A stretch of DNA of 6,516 bases from UBA668 sp046086305 (GTDB lineage: Bacteria; Actinomycetota; Acidimicrobiia; Acidimicrobiales; Ilumatobacteraceae), in assembly GCA_046086305.1 (NCBI GenBank), contig JBJSXI010000054.1, positions 1 to 6,516 on the forward strand, read 5' to 3'. How positions within the stretch are numbered: the first letter of the stretch is position 1; each line of letters begins with the position of its first letter. Below the pieces are notes generated by a model, which was not told the DNA's origin, made no database searches, and saw only the letters and a program-made list of their open reading frames with translations. Positions 1-6,127 of this stretch are shown here, in pieces. The position numbers and the translations under genes are program-made.

Positions 1-132
1 CACGAGTCGGCTCTCGGCCTGCCAGACGGCGTGGAAGCCCTTCTGCTCGGCGTAGCGCACGATGTCCATCCCCTCGCGGATCCGGTGGGCATCCTGCAGG
101 TACAGCGCGACGGGCGTGTTCATGGCGGGCAC
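1..132 (-). CDS. LLM class flavin-dependent oxidoreductase, N-terminal fragment (runs off the left edge)
   Basis: Only the first 44 codons lie in the window. The residues seen (NTPVALYLQDAHRIREGMDI, then VRYAEQKGFHAVWQAESRLV) match the first strand and helix of luciferase-like TIM-barrel oxidoreductases, which use FMN or F420, including the 5,10-methylene-tetrahydromethanopterin reductase-like group. In that fold the 'AE..GF..VW.AE' segment ends strand 2 near the cofactor pocket. I chose the GTG at 132-130 because GAGGGG (146-141) sits 8 bases upstream. The in-frame ATG at 123-121 would be 17 bases away and has no ribosome site of its own. The gene begins 12 bases after the amidohydrolase stop, so it is probably the fourth gene of the leftward operon. 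Substrate and cofactor cannot be told from this fragment. A monooxygenase acting on the same compound would fit the context, but that is inference. Confidence 0.82.
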   Translation of the reverse strand, partial: MPAMNTPVALYLQDAHRIREGMDIVRYAEQKGFHAVWQAESRLV

Positions 133-140
133 GCTAGTGG

Positions 141-146
141 CCCCTC
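141..146 (-). promoter_or_regulatory. Ribosome binding site of the LLM oxidoreductase gene
   Basis: GAGGGG on the minus strand overlaps the TGA stop of the upstream amidohydrolase (147-145) and lies 8 bases before the GTG at 132. It is the clearest Shine-Dalgarno sequence seen in the window and decides the start codon. The overlap suggests that ribosomes ending the amidohydrolase reinitiate on the next gene. Confidence 0.6.
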
Positions 147-1167
147 ACAGTCGGCTGAACAGACGCGCCGCCTGCTCGGCGGCCTTGGCACGTACCTCGG
201 CGCCATCGACCCTGGTGGACCGCCCGTCGCGCAGCAGCACCTCGCCGTCGGCGCGCTCGACGTGCACGGCCCGCACACCGGGACTGAACGCGACGTGCCA
301 GGGGTCGTCCGCATGCAGATGTGTCCATGTCACTCGGTCGTGGCGCGCCTCGGGGAAGTACGCGTAGCCGTTGTCGAGCCACGCCCAGACCCGCTCGGGT
401 GAGGCGGTGAGGTCGAACTCGCGCAGCCGCACGTACGCGAGGCGGGCTTCCTCGAGCATGTCGGCACCGATGCCGTCGGTGCCGAGGACGACGCGGTTGG
501 CGCGCTCGGTCGGCCGCCCGTAGCCGACACCGTTGTTCATGTTGCTGCGCGGATTGTGGGCGATCGTGCCGGGCAACGGTCGGTCGAGGTGGACGCAGTG
601 CACGAGCAACCAATCGTCGGACGCGAGTGGTTCGAGCCGCTCCCCCGCAGCGATGTCGACAATGCCCTCGGCGACGTGGATGTGTACGCCGACGCCGCGG
701 TCGCGCGCGAGGTCGGCGGCCGCAGTGAGCGTGTCGTCGCCGCACGTGAACGCGGCGTGCACCCCCACCATGCCGCGACCGCCGGCGCGCAGGAAGCGCT
801 CGTTCTCCTCGAGGCCACGTCGCGCGCCATCAGGGCCGTGGCGGTCGGTGACGCCATAGCAGAGATTGGTCCGCACACCGACCTCGGCGCACGCTGCAGC
901 GATGATGTCGAGACTGCCCTCGATGCACCCGGGTGACTCGTGGTGGTCGATGATCGCCGTCGTGCCGCACTCGAGTGCCTCGAGTGCACCGAGCATCGCC
1001 GACCAGCGGATCATGTCGGCGTCGAGCGCGACGTCGAGACGCCACCAGACGAGTTCGAGGATCTCGGGGAACGACATCGGCTGGCGCGGCGGCGCCGGCA
1101 TCCCACGGGCGAGCGCGGAGTAGAGATGGTGGTGGCCGCACACCATGCCGGCCGTGACGGCACTCAT
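145..1167 (-). CDS. ssnA: SsnA-like metal-dependent amidohydrolase/aminohydrolase, short form
   Basis: A 340-residue member of the amidohydrolase (cytosine deaminase-like) superfamily, probably hydrolysing an amino or cyclic amide group on a nitrogen heterocycle in the cytosol. Visible motifs are the HxH metal site (H12-H14), WWRLD at 41-45, IDHHESP at 73-79, HIHVAE at 162-167 (metal His164, catalytic-type Glu167), His190, and HNPRSNMNN at 204-212. LGTDGIGADMLEE at 228-240 carries metal ligand D231. From memory, these blocks follow E. coli SsnA closely (same WWRLD, IDHH, RSNMNN and LGTDGIG..M.EE signatures). SsnA is a family tied to selenium-dependent molybdenum hydroxylase loci. The start at 1167 gives an ATGA overlap with the hydroxylase stop, implying translational coupling. 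A GTG at 1206 would add 13 unlike residues. Usual SsnA is about 440 residues. This one lacks the N-terminal beta-sandwich part and has shortened loops, yet keeps all metal ligands. The substrate is unknown, and the symbol rests on family resemblance only. Confidence 0.82.
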   Translation of the reverse strand: MSAVTAGMVCGHHHLYSALARGMPAPPRQPMSFPEILELVWWRLDVALDADMIRWSAMLGALEALECGTTAIIDHHESPGCIEGSLDIIAAACAEVGVRTNLCYGVTDRHGPDGARRGLEENERFLRAGGRGMVGVHAAFTCGDDTLTAAADLARDRGVGVHIHVAEGIVDIAAGERLEPLASDDWLLVHCVHLDRPLPGTIAHNPRSNMNNGVGYGRPTERANRVVLGTDGIGADMLEEARLAYVRLREFDLTASPERVWAWLDNGYAYFPEARHDRVTWTHLHADDPWHVAFSPGVRAVHVERADGEVLLRDGRSTRVDGAEVRAKAAEQAARLFSRL

Positions 1168-3743
1168 GCGTCGGCGGTCGGTCGCATCGGGAGTTCGTTG
1201 CGCCACACGCCGTCGAGGTCGTGCAGGGCCGCTGCGACCGCCGGTGCGGTCGGGACGAGGCCGATCTCACCGACCCCCTTGATCCCGAAGGGCGAACGCG
1301 GCTGGGGCACCTCGACGAGCTCCACGTCGATCGGCGGCACATCCTTCGCCCGCAGGATGCCGAGTGAGCGCAGCGTCGTGTTGAGCGGGAATCCCGTCTC
1401 GGGGTCGTGGGGGAACTGTTCGGTGAGCGCATAGCCGAGGCCCATGTGCACACTTCCCTCGATCTGCCCCTCGCACAGCAGTGGGTTCACCGCACGGCCG
1501 ACGTCGTGGATAGCGAGGACCCGTTCGATGTCACCCGAGTCGCGGTCGACGACGACCATCTGTGCGGCGTAGCCGAATGCGGCATGGATCGTCGGGTTGG
1601 GATGCTCAGGATCACCGAGGTGATGGGTCCAGTCGACGACGTGCTCACCGACGTGATCGACATCCGGCGCGCAGTCGGCGGCGAGCGCGGCCCGGCAGGC
1701 TGCCGCCACCGACCCTGCCGCCATGAGGGTGCCGCGCGATCCGGTGGTCTGTCCGAAGCCGAGTTCGCGGGTGGTGTCGACGATCACGTCGATGCGCTGC
1801 GGATCGACATCCAGTGCCTCTGCCGCGATCTGGAGCGCGACGGTGTGCACCCCCTGGCCCATCTCGGTCCAGCCGTGACGCACCTCGATGCGTCCGTCCT
1901 CGCTGCGGAAGCGCACGACTGCACCGCACACCTCTCGAAAGCCGTTGCCGAGGCCCGAGTTCTTCAACCCGAGACCGAGACCGACCGCCTTGCCCGCAGC
2001 ACGCGCTGCGTCGTAGGCCGGTCGGATGCGCTCGAGACACGCCGCCGCGCCCCCGGCACCGTCGTCCATCACCTGACCCGGCCCCCACACCTCACCGGGG
2101 TGGATGACGTTGCGGGCACGGATCTCCCACCCTGTGATGCCCACCTTCTCGGCGAGGCGATCGAGGACACCTTCCATTGCGAACTGGGCCTGATTGGCGC
2201 CGAACCCACGGAACGCCCCGCAGATCGGGTTGTTTGTCCGCACGGCGATGGCCTCGACATCGATCGCCGGTACGCGGTACGGGCCGCTCGCATGTCCTGC
2301 GGCACGCTCGAGCACCTTCATACCGACACTCGCGTACGCGCCGCTGTCGCCGACCGCACGCACACGCAGTGCGCCGAGATGTCCGTCGGCATCGCAGCCC
2401 GCCCAGTACTCGAGGCGGATCGGGTGACGCTTGGCGTGGATGCGGAAGCTCTCCTCGCGCGACAGCGTGCACTTCACGGGGCGGTCGAGCAGCCATGCGG
2501 CGAGCGCGGCATGGGCCTGGTTGCTCATATCCTCCTTGCCACCGAAGGCGCCACCGTTGGAGACGAGTTCGACCGTGACCTGCGAATGGTCGAGGCCGAG
2601 CACCCGGGCGATGTCGTTGCGGTCGTCCCACACTCCTTGGCCGCCCGAGTAGACGTGCAGGTGACGTGCGCCGTCGCGTACCGACGGCACGGCGAGCGAA
2701 CTCTCCGGCTCGAGGAACGCGTGCTCGATGCGCTGGGTGACGAACACCTCGTGCACGAGGTGCGCACAGCCATCGAGCGCTGCGTCGACATCACCGCGGC
2801 GATAGGTGCTGGTGCTGAGCACGTTCGAGTCGGTGCCCCAGACGGCGACGGGTGCACCGGGTTCGAGGGCAGCCAATGGATCGGTCACCACTGCGAGCGG
2901 CGAGTATTCGACGCGCACCAGTGCCGCCGCGTCGCGGGCCTGCTGGCGCGTCGCAGCGACGACCACGGCGAGGACATCGCCGGCATAGCTGGTGCGCCCA
3001 CCGACGGGGATCATCACCGGCCAGTCCTTGTGGATCAGACCGACGCGCAGTTCGGCAGGTATGTCGGCGGCGGTGAACACGGCGACGACACCTGGGGCCG
3101 CTGCCGCCTCGGCGGTGTCGATGGCCACGATGTCGGCGCGCGCGTGGTCGGTGAGGTGCAGCGCGGCATGCAGCATGCCGGGCACGCGGATGTCGTCGAC
3201 GTAGTCGCGATCACCGAGCGCGAGTTCCTCGGCCTCGTACTTCACACCCCGGCCACCGACCGTCGAGGCCAGTGCCGTGGTCGTGTCCCCACCGCGGGCG
3301 ACCGTCTCGATGGCCTCGAGGATCTTCACGTATCCGGTGCATCGGCACAGGTGCGCACCGAGGTGGCGCGCCATGTCGGCGCGTTCGAGCGCCGCACCCT
3401 TCTTGTCGATCTGGGCCTTGGCGCGCATCACGATCCCGGGGATGCAGAAGCCGCACTGCAGTCCGCCACACGCGGCGAACGCACTGGCGAACCGATCGCG
3501 TTCGACGGGGTCGACCCCTTCGAGGGTGGTGATCGACTTTCCCTCGATCTTGGCGAGTGGCTGCTGACAGCTGACGACGGCCTTGCCGTCGACGAGCACC
3601 GTGCAGCACCCGCACTGACCCGACGGCGAGCACCCGTCCTTGGGTGAGGTGACGTCGAGCTCTTCGCGCAGAGCCGCGAGGAGGTGCGGGTGATCGGGGC
3701 GCACCGAGACCGGTGTGCCGTTGAGGACGAAGCCGACACCCAC
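1164..3743 (-). CDS. Fused [2Fe-2S]/molybdopterin hydroxylase, selenium-dependent xanthine dehydrogenase-like
   Basis: An 859-residue xanthine oxidase-family enzyme that hydroxylates a heterocycle with water and passes electrons from Mo through two iron-sulfur clusters. Residues 1-75 are a plant-type [2Fe-2S] domain (C38, C44, C47, C59). Residues 80-150 are the helical [2Fe-2S] domain (C97, C100, C133, C135). From about 165 the molybdopterin subunit follows: hammerhead start YVDDIRVPGMLHA (181-193), Q369, GGAFGGKED (397-405), GAFRGFG (509-515), EMGQG, and GVGE with the catalytic-type Glu826. No FAD domain is present, so electrons must leave through a partner. By eye, E345, R439, R512 and F514 line up with bovine xanthine dehydrogenase E802, R880, R912 and F914, the purine-binding set, which favours a purine-like substrate. 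Fused architecture and the GGAFGGKED block recall the selenium-dependent xanthine dehydrogenase family. I start at GTG 3743 because homology begins at FVLNG. The open frame reaches GTG 3800 but would overlap the amidase gene. No clear ribosome site precedes either start. Confidence 0.88.
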   Translation of the reverse strand: MGVGFVLNGTPVSVRPDHPHLLAALREELDVTSPKDGCSPSGQCGCCTVLVDGKAVVSCQQPLAKIEGKSITTLEGVDPVERDRFASAFAACGGLQCGFCIPGIVMRAKAQIDKKGAALERADMARHLGAHLCRCTGYVKILEAIETVARGGDTTTALASTVGGRGVKYEAEELALGDRDYVDDIRVPGMLHAALHLTDHARADIVAIDTAEAAAAPGVVAVFTAADIPAELRVGLIHKDWPVMIPVGGRTSYAGDVLAVVVAATRQQARDAAALVRVEYSPLAVVTDPLAALEPGAPVAVWGTDSNVLSTSTYRRGDVDAALDGCAHLVHEVFVTQRIEHAFLEPESSLAVPSVRDGARHLHVYSGGQGVWDDRNDIARVLGLDHSQVTVELVSNGGAFGGKEDMSNQAHAALAAWLLDRPVKCTLSREESFRIHAKRHPIRLEYWAGCDADGHLGALRVRAVGDSGAYASVGMKVLERAAGHASGPYRVPAIDVEAIAVRTNNPICGAFRGFGANQAQFAMEGVLDRLAEKVGITGWEIRARNVIHPGEVWGPGQVMDDGAGGAAACLERIRPAYDAARAAGKAVGLGLGLKNSGLGNGFREVCGAVVRFRSEDGRIEVRHGWTEMGQGVHTVALQIAAEALDVDPQRIDVIVDTTRELGFGQTTGSRGTLMAAGSVAAACRAALAADCAPDVDHVGEHVVDWTHHLGDPEHPNPTIHAAFGYAAQMVVVDRDSGDIERVLAIHDVGRAVNPLLCEGQIEGSVHMGLGYALTEQFPHDPETGFPLNTTLRSLGILRAKDVPPIDVELVEVPQPRSPFGIKGVGEIGLVPTAPAVAAALHDLDGVWRNELPMRPTADA

Positions 3744-3783
3744 GGTTTTACATTTTGTCAAACAATCGGCCGCAGCGCACGTG
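3744..3783 (-). promoter_or_regulatory. AT-rich intergenic patch with a GntR/FadR-type operator palindrome
   Basis: The 40-base gap between the amidase stop and the hydroxylase start contains the only AT-rich stretch seen in the window. At 3755-3765 it holds TTGTTTGACAA (minus strand), a perfect 11-bp inverted repeat with a 3-base centre. It fits the consensus TNGTNNNACNA known for FadR-subfamily GntR repressors. A second imperfect symmetry, TTTGACA-AAA-TGTAAAA, overlaps it. The TTGACA hexamer (3761-3756) equals a sigma-70 -35 box, but no TANNNT box lies 16-18 bases downstream, and transcription from there would begin inside the hydroxylase gene. I therefore read the site mainly as an operator, perhaps with an internal promoter. 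No regulator gene is in the window. Confidence 0.4.
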
Positions 3784-4707
3784 TCACGGGCGGACGACAC
3801 CCCGCTGGGAGGTGATCCGCCGGTACACCTCGGGCCGCCGATAGCGGTCGAAGTCGAACAGGGTGCCCGTGTACCGGGCGCACCAGTCGAGGTCGCAGCG
3901 GGCGACGATCACCTCGTCGTCGCTCGTGAGGGCCTGGGCGACGATCTGGCCGCTCGGTGCGACGATCATCGACTGGGCGAGCGAATCCACCCCCTCCTCG
4001 ACCCCGCCCTTGGCGACACCGACGACCCAGGTGCCGTTCTGGTAGGCCCCGGCCTGCATGACGAGGGCATTGTGGAAGCCCTGCAGGACGTCCTGGCTGG
4101 GATCGGGGACGTAGTGGATCGGCGTGTTGTAGCCGATGAGCACCAGTTCGACCCCCTGCAGGCCCATCTCGCGATACGTCTCGGGCCAGCGCCGGTCGTT
4201 GCAGATGGCCATCCCGACCAGACCGCCGAAGGCCCTCCACACACCGAAGCCGTCAGGGCTCGGCTCGAAGTAGTAGCGCTCGGCGTGCTGGAAGGGTCGA
4301 TCGGGCTCGTGCGTCTCGTGCCCGGGGATGTGGGTCTTCTTGTAGGTGGCGACCACCGAGCCGTCACGCTCGACGAGGGTCTGCACGTTCCAGCGCCGTC
4401 CGTCGTCGTCGAGCAGGGCATACCCGAGACAGAACCCCACACCGAGCCGGCGGGCCTCGTCGAACAGACGTTGGGTGGGCGCGTTGGGCATCGACCGTTC
4501 GTAGTAATGGTCGGCCTCGGAGATATCGGGCACGTACCAGCGCGGGAAGAAAGTGGTCAGCGCCAGTTCCGGGTAGACGACCAGTTCGGCACCCATCGAG
4601 TGGGCCGTGCGGAGCAGCGCGACGAGATGGTCGACCACCTCGTCGCGCGTGTGGTGGCGCTGGACCGGACCCATCTGCGCCGCTGCGACCGTCACCACCC
4701 GAGCCAT
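3784..4707 (-). CDS. N-carbamoyl-D-amino acid amidohydrolase (D-carbamoylase), nitrilase superfamily
   Basis: A 307-residue cytosolic carbon-nitrogen hydrolase that should convert an N-carbamoyl amino acid to the amino acid, CO2 and ammonia. The Glu-Lys-Cys triad is complete: E47 in PELALTTFFPRW, K124 in YKKTHIPGH, and C169 in ICNDRRWPE. From memory, the Agrobacterium D-carbamoylase (304 residues) shares ELALTTFFPRW, FQH.E..YFEP, ICNDRRWPE, YNTP and MQAG.YQNG almost unchanged. The NDRR residues after the nucleophile bind the substrate carboxylate in that enzyme, so an N-carbamoyl amino acid is more likely than N-carbamoylputrescine or a simple nitrile. The ATG at 4707 matches the family N-terminus. 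The open frame extends to 4827 but those 40 residues are Arg/Pro-rich and cross the divergent promoter. It is the first gene of the leftward set and ends 40 bases before the hydroxylase. Whether D- or L-configured substrates, or beta-ureido acids, are preferred cannot be read from sequence. Confidence 0.9.
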   Translation of the reverse strand: MARVVTVAAAQMGPVQRHHTRDEVVDHLVALLRTAHSMGAELVVYPELALTTFFPRWYVPDISEADHYYERSMPNAPTQRLFDEARRLGVGFCLGYALLDDDGRRWNVQTLVERDGSVVATYKKTHIPGHETHEPDRPFQHAERYYFEPSPDGFGVWRAFGGLVGMAICNDRRWPETYREMGLQGVELVLIGYNTPIHYVPDPSQDVLQGFHNALVMQAGAYQNGTWVVGVAKGGVEEGVDSLAQSMIVAPSGQIVAQALTSDDEVIVARCDLDWCARYTGTLFDFDRYRRPEVYRRITSQRGVVRP

Positions 4708-4715
4708 CGGGTGCG

Positions 4716-4721
4716 ACGCTA
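4716..4721 (-). promoter_or_regulatory. Candidate -10 box of the leftward amidase-hydroxylase-ssnA operon
   Basis: TAGCGT on the minus strand fits the actinobacterial -10 pattern TANNNT. It lies 8 bases before the amidase ATG (4707), which would place the transcript start at or within a base or two of the start codon. No convincing -35 box and no Shine-Dalgarno sequence is seen, in keeping with a leaderless or near-leaderless mRNA. The short motif could occur by chance. Confidence 0.35.
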
Positions 4722-4751
4722 ACGGCTCGGCCGACCCCGACGGCGCACGGA

Positions 4752-4781
4752 TCGACCCCCCACCCGGGCGTTCGGTACGGT
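4752..4781 (+). promoter_or_regulatory. Candidate promoter of the acyl-CoA dehydrogenase gene (leaderless geometry)
   Basis: TACGGT at 4776-4781 is a TANNNT -10 box whose last T is exactly 7 bases before the A of the ATG at 4788, so the start codon itself would be +1. TCGACC at 4752-4757, with an 18-base spacer, is a possible weak -35 (4 of the 5 bases of TTGAC). No ribosome binding site precedes the ATG. This is the layout of leaderless transcripts, which are common in actinobacteria. Confidence 0.5.
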
Positions 4782-4787
4782 GCCGGT

Positions 4788-6053
4788 ATGGCTGATATCT
4801 CCCTCGAGCAGTTCGAGCACGAGGCACGGACGTTCCTCGACGCCCATGCCACCCGCAAGCAGGCTGAGCGACGATTCGTGTGGGGAGAGGGATCCGACAC
4901 GGTCGCCATGTTCGAGGAGAAGGACCGCGACGCCGAGTTGGCCGATGTGCGGGCTGCGTGCGAATGGCGCCGAACGAAGTTCGATGCAGGATTCGGGTGG
5001 ATCGGTGGACCCGCCGAGTACGGCGGTCGGGCTCTGCCCAATGCGTACGAACGGGCGTTCCAGCGCCTCGAGGCGCAGTACGAGGTCCCCAACCAGGGTG
5101 CCTTCACGATCGGCCTCGGCATGGTCGCCCCGACGATCCTCGCCCACGGCAGCGCAGCGGCCAAGGAGCAGTATCTGGCGCGCATGTACCGCGCGGATGT
5201 CGTCGGATGTCAGCTGTTCAGCGAACCGGGTGCGGGCAGCGATCTTGCCAGCCTGCAGACCAAGGCGGAACGTGATGGCGACGAGTGGGTCATCACGGGG
5301 CAGAAGGTGTGGACCACCGGCGCCCAGTTCAGCGACATCGGCGAGATCATCGCCCGCACCGATCCCGACCTCCCCAAGCACAAGGGTCTCACCGGCTTCA
5401 TCGTCGACATGCACGCGCCGGGCGTCGAGATCCGGCCACTGCGCCAGATGACCGGTGGCGCGTCGTTCAACGAGGTGTTCTTCAACGAGGTGCGCGTCCG
5501 TGACGATCACCGCCTCGGCGATGTGAACAACGGCTGGCACGTGGCCCTGACGACGCTGATGAACGAGCGCGCCGCGATCGGCGCGGGAGGCGGAGGCGGT
5601 GGCGGCGTCAACCTGACGACACGCGTCCTCGAGATGGTCCGCCACTTCGGTCTCGCCGACGACCCGATCGTGCGTCAGCGCCTCGCCGACCTGATGATCC
5701 ACCAGCGGGTCGCCGCGTACAACAACCAGCGGGCGATGGATCGCATCAAGGCCGGGCAACTCCCCGGGCCCGAGTTGAGCATCGCCAAGCTGGCCGGAAC
5801 CCTCAACATGATGCGCCTCAGCGACTTCGTGTCGTCGGTGCTCGGGCCGCGCCTCGTTGCCGACAGCGGCGAGTGGGGCACGTTCGCGTGGAACGCGCTC
5901 GTCCTCGGCACACCGGGGGCGCGCATCGCCGGGGGCAGCGACGAGGTGATGCGCAACATCGTCGGCGAGCGGGTGCTCGGTCTCCCCAAGGACACCGGTA
6001 TCGACACCACCTCGCCGTTCCGCGACCTCAAGGTCGGCACCCAGACACGCTGA
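4788..6053 (+). CDS. Acyl-CoA dehydrogenase (FadE-type)
   Basis: A 421-residue flavoprotein of the acyl-CoA dehydrogenase superfamily, expected to introduce a trans-2 double bond into an acyl-CoA, using FAD and passing electrons to electron-transfer flavoprotein. The helical N-terminal domain (about 1-135) is followed by the beta domain with LFSEPGAGSDLASL (about 143-156) and the flavin-contacting VWTTGAQ. The C-terminal helical domain starts near 250 and ends with the IAGGSDEVMRNIVGERVLGL block. At the medium-chain enzyme's catalytic Glu position this protein has Ala381, so the likely base is E260 in LMNER, the isovaleryl-CoA dehydrogenase position. A run of seven glycines (267-273) lies just after it. 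Length is normal for the family or slightly long. The gene is divergent from the left operon and shares only its promoter gap. The substrate chain is not predictable. Steroid side-chain, branched-chain or fatty acyl-CoA are all possible. Confidence 0.92.
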   Translation: MADISLEQFEHEARTFLDAHATRKQAERRFVWGEGSDTVAMFEEKDRDAELADVRAACEWRRTKFDAGFGWIGGPAEYGGRALPNAYERAFQRLEAQYEVPNQGAFTIGLGMVAPTILAHGSAAAKEQYLARMYRADVVGCQLFSEPGAGSDLASLQTKAERDGDEWVITGQKVWTTGAQFSDIGEIIARTDPDLPKHKGLTGFIVDMHAPGVEIRPLRQMTGGASFNEVFFNEVRVRDDHRLGDVNNGWHVALTTLMNERAAIGAGGGGGGGVNLTTRVLEMVRHFGLADDPIVRQRLADLMIHQRVAAYNNQRAMDRIKAGQLPGPELSIAKLAGTLNMMRLSDFVSSVLGPRLVADSGEWGTFAWNALVLGTPGARIAGGSDEVMRNIVGERVLGLPKDTGIDTTSPFRDLKVGTQTR

Positions 6054-6055
6054 CC

Positions 6056-6069
6056 GGGACCAAGGTCCC
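6056..6069 (+). terminator. Small inverted repeat after the acyl-CoA dehydrogenase, possible weak terminator
   Basis: GGGACC-AA-GGTCCC is a perfect 6-bp inverted repeat starting 3 bases after the stop codon. It would fold as a 5-bp stem with a CAAG loop. No T-run follows, so as an intrinsic terminator it is weak, although actinobacterial terminators often lack the T-run. The remaining spacer up to 6127 shows nothing else clear except CACACT at 6116-6121, a poor -10-like box whose last base is 7 bases before the next ATG. Confidence 0.3.
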
Positions 6070-6127
6070 ATCGATCCGGGGCGGTCGTCCCGTCGCTTGC
6101 GGAGCCGTGTCGCCGCACACTCGGCAC

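Noticed and set aside
1407..3647. 746-codon open frame on the plus strand opposite the Mo hydroxylase gene
   Set aside because: It is antisense to a gene with many family motifs, its composition is Asp/His/Arg/Val-rich with no recognisable domain, and long antisense frames are expected in GC-rich coding DNA.
3756..3761. TTGACA as a -35 box of the hydroxylase gene
   Set aside because: No TANNNT box at 16-18 bases, and the implied transcript start would lie inside the coding region. It is better explained as half of the operator palindrome.
3715..4722. 335-codon plus-strand frame opposite the D-carbamoylase gene
   Set aside because: Shadow of the reverse frame. The opposite strand has the full nitrilase catalytic triad and family-length protein.
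5586..5606. Glycine-codon run as a nucleotide-level repeat or mobile-element scar
   Set aside because: Codons vary and the frame is intact, so it is described as a protein feature rather than a DNA repeat element.
4719..6071. 450-codon minus-strand frame opposite the acyl-CoA dehydrogenase gene
   Set aside because: It mirrors a clear acyl-CoA dehydrogenase, shows no domain of its own, and would run through the divergent promoter gap.
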